This document shows positions 1 through 5,977 of a DNA stretch of 8,221 nt, piece after piece (position 1 is the first letter of the stretch; every line of letters begins with the position of its first letter). The position numbers and the translations under genes were made by a program. Under the pieces are notes generated by a model, which worked only from the letters and a program-made list of their open reading frames with translations, was not told where the DNA came from and ran no database searches. Source of the DNA: Alkaliphilus sp. GTDB taxonomy: Bacteria > Bacillota > Clostridia > Peptostreptococcales > Natronincolaceae. The stretch covers positions 1-8,221 of the forward strand of contig JALNXC010000039.1 in the NCBI GenBank assembly GCA_023230535.1, written 5' to 3'.

Positions 1-65
1 AATTTACACGTATTGTTACATCACAATAGACGAATATTGCAATAGCCTATCGAAGGTTTTAAAAA

Positions 66-182
66 CGAGATTCTTCACATACGTTCGGAATGACACCTTT
101 ACTCTTCATTTGCGTTCAAATAGCGCCTTCGCTTTTGTCATTCCGAGACGGACAGTATCAAAAAAGCCCACGAGAAATCTCG
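66..182. repeat. Palindromic dispersed repeat, copy A (long form)
   Basis: The ends are inverted: CGAGATT (66-72) against AATCTCG (176-182). Inside are inverted CGGAATGACA (86-95) and TGTCATTCCG (136-145), separated by 40 bases. It shares GATTCTTCAC, CGTTCG, AATGACA and the 16-base string GAGACGGACAGTATCA (145-160) with a second copy at 7966-8044, in the same order. No ORF or transposase is associated. It lies beyond the operon terminator. It looks like a small non-autonomous palindromic element or a REP/MITE-like repeat; the family is not known to me. Confidence 0.75.
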
Positions 183-239
183 CAAATTTAATAAATTTTT
201 ATTCATAGCGATGACAGTTATCACACAGTTCGTTATTCC

Positions 240-286
240 AAAAAAAGACAACATCCCGATTATATTTCAGGATGCCGCCTCTTTTA
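240..286 (-). terminator. Rho-independent terminator of the formate dehydrogenase operon
   Basis: On the minus strand, CATCCTG (268-274) pairs with CGGGATG (252-258) around a 9-base AT-rich loop. The stem extends outward through further GC, AU and GU pairs (GAGGCGG side at 275-281). A run of seven T follows at 240-246. It starts about 50 bases after the stop codon of the catalytic subunit, where an operon end is expected. Confidence 0.8.
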
Positions 287-334
287 TATATTTAAAAAGT
301 CTTTACAATATTTGATGTCGGTTTTCTTGTTCCT

Positions 335-3043
335 TTATCCGGCTAATACTTTTAACGCTTCCTCTTCATCTACTTTTTCCAATTTTACAGCCGCCACCTT
401 ATATTCACCGGTTGCTGTAATCGGATCAAAGGCTGAATTTGTAAGTTCGTTTGTAGGTGTTTCTCTGTAGTGGAATGTCATAAATATCATTCCCGGTTTA
501 ACCTTGTCTGTGATGGTAACTCTGGTTATAACAGATCCACGTCTCGAAGTAACTCTTATAAATTCCTCTTCGCATACTCCCAGTTTTTCAGCATCTATAG
601 GATGTATTTCCGCAAGTTCATATGGCCTGATGGAATCCACAGTTTCCGAATATCTGGTTGTAATATTGTAGTGATATAACATTCTACCTGTTGAAAGCAG
701 TATCGGATATTCTTCGTCCGGAAGTTCTGCAGGTTCTCTGTAATCAACAGGAACTATCTTACCTTTTCCTTTAGGGAATTTGCCTTCATGAAGGAATTTA
801 GTTCCCGGATGATCTTCGCTCGGACATGGCCACTGCAGGCCGTCCTTTTCAATCCTTGCATAGCTGATACCCCTGTAACTAGGCGTTGTTTCTCTTATTT
901 CTTCGAATATTTCTTCAGCACTGTTGAAGTCAAAACCTGTCGCTCCCAGTTTTTTAGCCACATCACAAAGTATTTGCCAATCTACTCTGGCATCACCGGG
1001 TACTTCTACGGCCTTTCTCACTCTTTGAACTCTTCTTTCCGTATTGGTGAAGGTACCGTTCTTTTCTATAAAGCATGATGACGGCAATATTACGTCGGCG
1101 AATTTTCCTGTTCCGGTTATAAATAAGTCTTGAACTATTAAGAGTTCGAGATTTTCTAATGATTTCTTAACATGATTTGCATCCGGATCTGTGAGTACGG
1201 GATCTTCTCCCATGACATACATTGCCTTAACTTTTCCTTCATAAGCAGCATCGAGCATTTCCGGAATTTTCAGCCCCGGTTTTGTATTCAGTTTTGTACC
1301 CCATTTCTCTTCAAAGAATTCTACAACTTTTTCATCCGCAACACCTTGGTATCCTGAATATACATTTGGAAGTGCTCCCATATCGCAAGCACCTTGGACG
1401 TTGTTTTGTCCACGTATCGGGTTTATACCCGAATTTTCTTTGCCCAAATGCCCTGTTATCATCGCAAGATTCGCAAGGTCCATAACATTGTCCGTACCTG
1501 AAGTATGCTCTGTTATTCCAAGTGTATAGAATATGCCCGCTTTATCGGTCTTTGCATACAATTCCGCTGCTTTATATAATAAATCTTCCGAAATTCCTGT
1601 AATTCCTTCTACATATTCGGGTGTGTATTTTTCAATCACTTCTACTAATTCATCGAAGCCTTCACAGCGTGTTTCGATAAATTCTTTATCATGCCAACCT
1701 TCTTTTACTATGATTCGCATTAAACCGTTTATCAAGGCTACGTCCGAACCCGGATTTAATCGAAGCCATAGATGAGCATGTTCTGCGAGCTCCGTACGGC
1801 GTGGGTCTATCACTATAAGCTTTTTATCGCCAAAAACCGCCGCTCTTTTCATCTTGTTTCCAATTATAGGATGTGCTTCCGTAGCATTAGAACCTATAAT
1901 GAACAACACATCGTTACCTTCTACTTCGCCTATTGAATTTGTCATAGCTCCGCTTCCTAATGTAGCTGCAAGACCTGCAACTGTAGGAGCGTGTCATGTC
2001 CTGGCGCAGTGATCCACGTTATTCGTACCTATTGCAGCCTTCATCATTTTTTGGAACAGATAGTTTTCCTCATTGGTACAACGTGCGGAACTCAGCCCTG
2101 CTATCGCATCCGGGCCGTCTTCTGCTTTTATTTTATTCAGTTTTTCAGCTATGAAATCCAAAGCCTCATCCCAGCTCGCCTCTACAAATTCCCCATCTTT
2201 TTTAATCAGAGGAGTCGTTATTCTATCCGGGCTGTATGCAAAGTCCGTATGGAATCTTCCTTTTACGCAGAGTGAACTGCCGTTTACTATGGAATCAGGC
2301 TTAGGAGTTACCCCAACTACCCTTCCGTCTTTCACATTCAAGTCATAAGTACATCCCACTCCGCAGAGTGAACATGTGGTGGTAACCTTCTCTACTTCCC
2401 AAGGCCTTGTGCCCTCGAACTGCCTATTTGTAAGTGCTCCGGTAGGACAAACGCTTACACATTGTCCGCATAATCTACAGATTTCATAACTTATCGGCTC
2501 ATTAAACGGTGTCCCTACAGTAGCCCCAAAGCCCCTGTCCACAAAATCTATAGCATGTGTCACTTGAATTTCATCGCATACCCTGACACATTTACCGCAG
2601 AGTATACATTTATTCGGATCCCTCGCTATAACGGGGTTTGCATCGTCTACCGCATACTCTATTACTTCCCCGATGTACGATGGTTCTCTAACCCCATATC
2701 TATAAGCAACGTCCTGAAGATCACAATTTCCCGCTTTTTCGCAAGTTAAACAATCAATAGGATGGTTTGATAATAACAAATCTATAACATTTTTACGTGC
2801 CTTAACCACCTTTTCGGATTCTGTTTGTATTACCATTCCTTCGGTCGCTTCCGTAGTACAGGATGCGACTAAATTCCTGGCACCCTCTACTTCTACTACA
2901 CATAGCCTACATCCGCCGTATATTGAAAGTGTTTCATCATAGCATAAGGTAGGGATATATATATTGTTTTCTCTTGCACATTCCAATATAGTTTTCCCTT
3001 TTTCCGCCTTAATTTCTTTGCCATTCATTGTAATAGTAACCAT
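335..3043 (-). CDS. fdhF: Selenocysteine-containing formate dehydrogenase, catalytic (alpha) subunit; UGA read through
   Basis: Catalyses reversible oxidation of formate to CO2 at a molybdenum or tungsten bis-pterin centre; cytoplasmic, since no signal peptide or membrane segment is visible. The two open stretches 3043-1994 and 1945-335 are in the same frame, split only by TGA at 1994-1996. Read through, they give 902 residues with Sec at 350 in HCART-U-HAP, the family's active site; His351 follows as expected. Domains in order: NuoG-like [2Fe-2S] (C34, C45, C48, C62); His-Cys [4Fe-4S] (H94, C98, C101, C107); two ferredoxin clusters (C146/149/152/156 and C189/192/195/199); molybdopterin oxidoreductase with its own [4Fe-4S] (C224, C227, C231, C259) and K261; pterin dinucleotide-binding domain from about residue 780. 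The start at 3043 has GGAGG (3051-3055) seven bases upstream. Last gene of the operon, 68 bp after the NuoF-like gene. Also called fdhA in clostridia. The function is clear; the metal and the NAD versus NADP preference are not. Confidence 0.95.
1952..1990 (-). promoter_or_regulatory. Bacterial SECIS element directing Sec insertion
   Basis: A hairpin lies just 3' of the UGA, inside the coding region, as bacterial SECIS elements do. The upper stem is GTTGCA / TGCAGC (1976-1981 with 1965-1970, one G-U pair), extended by an A-U pair at 1982/1964, around the loop GGTCT (1971-1975). The loop resembles the AGGUCU apical loop of the E. coli fdhF SECIS that SelB binds. A lower stem pairs GCTCCTA (1984-1990) with TAGGAAGC (1952-1959), leaving one bulged A. 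The hairpin begins 12 bases after the UGA. The call rests on position, loop sequence and pairing seen by eye; no folding energy was computed. Confidence 0.85.
1994..1996 (-). other. In-frame UGA codon read as selenocysteine (Sec350)
   Basis: The minus-strand codons run CAC TGC GCC AGG ACA TGA CAC GCT, that is H-C-A-R-T-U-H-A. Formate dehydrogenases of this family carry Sec or Cys exactly here, next to a conserved His, as the ligand to Mo/W. Homology continues without a break on both sides and the frame is kept. A SECIS-like hairpin starts within a few bases. Simple stop-finding would split the gene into a 349-residue and a 536-residue piece and lose the active site. Confidence 0.95.
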
Positions 3044-3111
3044 ACCGTCACCTCCGCATTTAATTATACAAAATTAAATATTATTCTATTATTTAAAAAT
3101 ACAATCATGAA

Positions 3112-4866
3112 TTATTCGACTGCTACAGCGCCAAATCTACAAACCTCGTAACACTTGCCGCACTTGATACATAGGTCCTGATTGATCTTGTGTGTCTCTT
3201 TAAGCGTACCTGTGATAGCACTCGCAGGACAATTTCTGGCACATATGGTACAACCGGTACATTTTTCAGGATCTATTGTATATGTCAATAGCTCCTTACA
3301 TTGTTTGGCCGGGCATTTTTTATCATTTATATGTGCTTCATATTCGTCCCTAAAATATTTTATTGTTGTGAGCACAGGATTTGGAGCGGTTTGGCCTAAA
3401 CCGCAAAGAGAGGTGGTCTTTATAAATTCACCTAAGTCTATCAGTTTTTCTATATCTCCGGGCTCACCCTTGCCTTCGGTTATTCTCTCAAGCATTTCTA
3501 ACATTCTCTTGGTACCTTCACGGCATGGTGTACATTTTCCGCAGGACTCCTTACATGTGAAATCCAAGAAGAATTTCGCCATATCCACCATACATGTCGT
3601 TTCATCCATAACAACCATACCACCGGAACCCATGATAGCGCCTGTTTCCTGAATGGATTTATAATCAATCGGTGTATCTAAAAACTCAGCAGGTATACAG
3701 CCTCCCGACGGTCCACCCATTTGTACCGCCTTAAACTTTTTGTCATTGGCAATTCCTCCGCCTATGCCGAATATTATTTCCCTTATGGTCATTCCCATAG
3801 GAACTTCAACCAGTCCGCCTTTTTTGATCTTGCCCGCAAGTGCAAACAGTTTTGTTCCCTTACTGTCTTCTGTTCCTACGGCTGCAAAAGCTTCTCCTCC
3901 GTTAGCCAGTATAAAGGGTATATTGGCAAAAGTCTCAACATTATTGATATTGGTAGGTTTGCCCCAATAGCCTTTTTGTGCCGGGAATGGAGGTTTTGGT
4001 CTAGGCATTCCTCGGTTACCTTCCAATGATTCTAAAAGTGCTGTCTCTTCTCCGCATACAAAAGCTCCCGCTCCTGCTTTAATTCTTAAGTCAAAATTAA
4101 ATTTACCTTCTCCAAATAAGTCTGCACCCAAATATCCCTTTTCTCTTGCTTGTGCCATAGCGATATTCAATCTCTTAATTGCCAAAGGATACTCGGCTCT
4201 TACATATATGATTCCCTCGGAAGCCCCTATCGCATATCCGGCTACTATCATACCTTCGATTAGAGCATGGGGGTCTCCCTCGATTATACTTCTATCCATA
4301 AAAGCACCGGGGTCGCCTTCGTCCGCGTTACAGACCAAATATTTCACATCTCCGGGTGATTGCCGTGCTGCATTAAATTTAAACCAGGTAGGAAAACCTG
4401 CCCCGCCTCTACCTCTTAACCCGGAAACTTTTACCTCTTCTATCACTTCTTCGGGTGTCATCTCTTTAATGCATCTTTCAATAGCCTTATATCCTCCGGC
4501 CTCTATATATTCATCTATGTTTTCAGGGTTAATAATTCCGCAGTTTCTCAATGAAATCCTTTTTTGTTTAGCCATAGCTTCTACGTCTTCATCACCTATA
4601 ATACATTCATTCTCTTTGGCTTTACCGGCAACTATGTCTTTAACTATTTCTTTTGCTTTTTCTCCATCTACTGTTACAAAGGTTGTTTTCTCGCCGGCAT
4701 CATCTATAAAATCTACTATCGGCTCTAAATAACATGAACCGATACATCCGGTAGTTCCCAATTCTATGTCTGCACTGCTGTTTTTAATTTCTTCTTCCAA
4801 AGCCTTGTATACCTTAACAGCCCCGGCAGCTACACCGCAGCTTCCTTGCCCCACAATGAGTTTCAT
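3112..4866 (-). CDS. nuoF: NuoF/HydB-like NAD(P)H-, FMN- and Fe-S-binding subunit of the formate dehydrogenase
   Basis: Diaphorase subunit that passes electrons between NAD(P)(H) and the Fe-S chain of the catalytic subunit. The 584 residues follow the HydB plan of trimeric hydrogenases. Order: thioredoxin-like [2Fe-2S] domain (C10, C41, C45); flavin/nucleotide core with Gly-rich SGLRGRGGAGFPT (148-160), CNADEGDPGAF (179-189) and GAGAFVCGEETALL (265-278); SLBB-like segment (about 340-400); N3-type [4Fe-4S] ligands C442, C445, C448, C488; a C518/C523 pair also found in HydB; and two ferredoxin clusters (C536/539/542/546 and C566/569/572/576). Complex I NuoF lacks the C-terminal ferredoxin domain, which points to a HydB/HylB type. 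Two oddities: the usual first Cys of the N-terminal cluster is Val5, and Trp161 stands where Gly is common in the FMN loop. The start at 4866 has GGGGGAG (4873-4879) upstream; the NuoE-like gene ends 24 bp before it. The symbol nuoF reflects family naming only. Confidence 0.93.
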   Translation of the reverse strand: MKLIVGQGSCGVAAGAVKVYKALEEEIKNSSADIELGTTGCIGSCYLEPIVDFIDDAGEKTTFVTVDGEKAKEIVKDIVAGKAKENECIIGDEDVEAMAKQKRISLRNCGIINPENIDEYIEAGGYKAIERCIKEMTPEEVIEEVKVSGLRGRGGAGFPTWFKFNAARQSPGDVKYLVCNADEGDPGAFMDRSIIEGDPHALIEGMIVAGYAIGASEGIIYVRAEYPLAIKRLNIAMAQAREKGYLGADLFGEGKFNFDLRIKAGAGAFVCGEETALLESLEGNRGMPRPKPPFPAQKGYWGKPTNINNVETFANIPFILANGGEAFAAVGTEDSKGTKLFALAGKIKKGGLVEVPMGMTIREIIFGIGGGIANDKKFKAVQMGGPSGGCIPAEFLDTPIDYKSIQETGAIMGSGGMVVMDETTCMVDMAKFFLDFTCKESCGKCTPCREGTKRMLEMLERITEGKGEPGDIEKLIDLGEFIKTTSLCGLGQTAPNPVLTTIKYFRDEYEAHINDKKCPAKQCKELLTYTIDPEKCTGCTICARNCPASAITGTLKETHKINQDLCIKCGKCYEVCRFGAVAVE

Positions 4867-4890
4867 GTACTACTCCCCCTTTACTTTATA

Positions 4891-5397
4891 TTATTCCTCG
4901 CTTGCCTTTACCTCTTTGAGAATCTCCCTTGCCTTTTTCGGAGTTAATTTACCGAATACTTCGCCGTCTATCATCATTACCGGTGACAAGCTGCAGCAGC
5001 CTAAACAAGCTACATTTGTTAAAGTAAATAGACCGTCCTCCGTGGTCTCTCCCTCACTTATTCCTAATTCCTCACAGATGGCTTCTTCTATAGCTTTTGC
5101 GCCGTTAACATGGCAAGCGGTTCCCTGACAGAGTAATATTACATGTTTACCTACAGGGTCTAATCTGAATTGAGTATAAAAAGTAGCAACACCATAAATT
5201 TTAGCACGTTGAATCCCGGTTTTTTCCGATACATAATTCAATGCCTCTTCCGGTAAATATTCATAGAGTCCCTGAACATCTTGCAAAATACTGATAAGGC
5301 TGCCTTTTATGCCCTCGTATTTACTCAGTATTTCATCTAGTTTGTCCACATCCTTTACTGCAACATTGCCCTTTCCATTACATCCACAACAAGCCAT
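4891..5397 (-). CDS. nuoE: NuoE/HydC-like [2Fe-2S] subunit of the formate dehydrogenase
   Basis: Small electron-transfer subunit that partners the NuoF/HydB-like protein. The 168 residues hold a helical N-terminal region (about 18-75, including KIYGVATFYTQF at 66-77) and a thioredoxin-like domain whose [2Fe-2S] ligands are C90, C95, C131 and C135. C134 adds an extra neighbouring Cys. Length fits NuoE/HydC. Compared with HydC there is an N-terminal extension of about 16 residues starting MACCGCNGKG, with C3, C4 and C6; it may hold a further metal site, but that is inference. The start at 5397 is supported by AAAGGAG at 5408-5414, with a second purine-rich GGGGAG closer in. First gene of the operon, about 140 nt from the predicted transcription start. 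The symbol reflects the family; no other complex I genes are nearby, so this is not a respiratory complex I locus. Confidence 0.93.
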   Translation of the reverse strand: MACCGCNGKGNVAVKDVDKLDEILSKYEGIKGSLISILQDVQGLYEYLPEEALNYVSEKTGIQRAKIYGVATFYTQFRLDPVGKHVILLCQGTACHVNGAKAIEEAICEELGISEGETTEDGLFTLTNVACLGCCSLSPVMMIDGEVFGKLTPKKAREILKEVKASEE

Positions 5398-5438
5398 TCA
5401 CTCCCCACTCCTTTCAAAATAAATATAGTTTATTACAT

Positions 5439-5463
5439 AAGAGGATTGCATCCTCTTGCAATC
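5439..5463 (-). promoter_or_regulatory. Two overlapping, mutually exclusive hairpins in the operon leader
   Basis: On the minus strand, one hairpin pairs AAGAGGAT with ATCCTCTT around a 3-base loop (5439-5457, 8 bp, perfect). The other pairs GATTGCA with TGCAATC around a 6-base loop (5444-5463, 7 bp, perfect). They share bases, so only one can form at a time. They lie about 42 nt upstream of the NuoE-like start and downstream of the predicted transcription start. No U-run follows, so neither looks like an intrinsic terminator. They could control translation or mRNA stability, or the DNA palindrome could be a second protein-binding site. Confidence 0.45.
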
Positions 5464-5524
5464 TGTACTCAGATATGCATGTACAATATTTATACTATGT
5501 TTACTCCCGGTGTGTTTAAAATAT

Positions 5525-5548
5525 TAATCATAGCGTGTGCTACGATTA
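5525..5548 (-). promoter_or_regulatory. Inverted repeat over the -10/start site, probable operator
   Basis: Two 10-base arms, TAATCGTAGC and GCTATGATTA on the minus strand, flank a 4-base centre. They are perfect inverted repeats except for one position. The first four bases are the last four of the -10 TATAAT, and the rest covers the predicted start site, where a dimeric repressor would block transcription. The size suits a dimeric helix-turn-helix regulator. Signals that would make sense are molybdate/tungstate, formate or redox state, but the arms do not match a consensus I can name, so the regulator is unknown. Confidence 0.5.
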
Positions 5549-5573
5549 TACACCTATGGTCATGAAGTCTAAA
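5545..5573 (-). promoter_or_regulatory. Candidate sigma-A-type promoter of the formate dehydrogenase operon
   Basis: On the minus strand, TTTAGA (5568-5573; 4 of 6 match to TTGACA) and a perfect TATAAT (5545-5550) are separated by exactly 17 bp. The expected start is near 5538, giving a 5' leader of about 140 nt before the NuoE-like gene. It is the best sigma-A match noted by eye in the 580-bp gap, and an inverted repeat overlaps its -10 and start site. Not tested experimentally. Confidence 0.6.
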
Positions 5574-5758
5574 TATTCGACCATATTAGATAAAAAACAA
5601 CATCAAATATTAAATCCCCCCTATTCAACATTATTCATAAAGCCTTATTAATGTCCGATTTAAAAGGTTAAATACTTCACAATAATTAAAAACATCACAA
5701 TTATATAATACCATGTTAACAGGCTATTGTAAATGTATTTTATGACCTAACCCGATTA

Positions 5759-5850
5759 GAAACCGAGGGGCCGAGGGCCGGGGTACCGGAAATCTATCGA
5801 GAGAATATAAAATTTTCAAAAAGACCCCGAAGCACCGGTTTGCCGGTTTC
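5759..5850. repeat. GC-rich self-complementary element downstream of uvrC
   Basis: On the minus strand, GAAACCG (5844-5850) can pair with CGGTTTC (5759-5765), and CGGGGT (5824-5829) with ACCCCG (5779-5784), forming nested stems around an AT-rich centre. A local hairpin ACCGG-CAAA-CCGGT also fits, followed by TCTTTTT. Short direct repeats are present (GTTGGA/GTTGGA just outside, and CCGAGGG twice on the plus strand). It could be a structured 3' end of the uvrC transcript, an independent small RNA, or a degenerate dispersed repeat. I match it to no known riboswitch. Pairing was found by eye. Confidence 0.4.
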
Positions 5851-5977
5851 CAACCTCCAACGTGTGAAATTGCGCAATATACCAACCTTAAGCGACATAT
5901 ATGTTTTAAAATAAACATAAAACCGCATCAGATACGATAAGCCGAATATGACAAATATTAAACTAATTTGCCCTGTC

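Larger units (their letters stand above)
5398..5977. other. 580-bp gene-free region between uvrC and the formate dehydrogenase operon
   Basis: No convincing coding sequence is seen on either strand. From the uvrC side it holds an AT-rich stretch, a perfect 10-base palindrome ATTGCGCAAT (5869-5878), the GC-rich self-complementary element at 5759-5850, a further AT-rich stretch of about 180 bp (5574-5758) in which I see nothing specific, then the operon promoter, operator-like repeat and leader hairpins. I see no textbook terminator with a U-run straight after the uvrC stop. The local jump in GC at 5759-5850 stands out against the AT-rich flanks. Confidence 0.7.

Noticed and set aside
66..182. 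Insertion sequence or CRISPR array
   Set aside because: There is no transposase ORF and no regularly spaced direct repeats. The element is a short palindrome with one distant second copy.
335..3043. Broken (pseudogene) or split formate dehydrogenase because of the internal stop
   Set aside because: The stop is TGA at the exact Sec position, a SECIS hairpin follows, and the frame and all cofactor ligands are intact.
3044..3111. A separate promoter or terminator between the NuoF-like gene and the formate dehydrogenase gene
   Set aside because: The 68 bp are simply AT-rich with a ribosome binding site. No convincing hairpin with a T-run or paired promoter boxes was seen, so co-transcription is simpler.
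3182..4732. Long plus-strand ORFs (156 and 174 codons) opposite the NuoF-like gene
   Set aside because: They are antisense shadows of a strongly conserved Fe-S/flavin protein. Their Ser/Pro/Ile-rich translations match no family.
3112..5397. NuoE and NuoF as part of a respiratory complex I operon
   Set aside because: No membrane or other nuo genes are present. The NuoF-like protein has the HydB-type C-terminal ferredoxin domain, and the next gene is formate dehydrogenase.
5398..5720. A known cofactor riboswitch (Moco, THF, cobalamin, c-di-GMP) in the operon leader
   Set aside because: None of the conserved cores I know could be matched on the minus strand. Only the promoter, palindrome and short hairpins are supported.
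5724..5918. 64-codon minus-strand ORF in the gap between uvrC and the formate dehydrogenase operon
   Set aside because: It runs through the GC-rich self-complementary element, has no good ribosome binding site, and its protein is Cys/Arg/Pro-rich with no recognisable domain. It is best explained as chance coding over a structured sequence.
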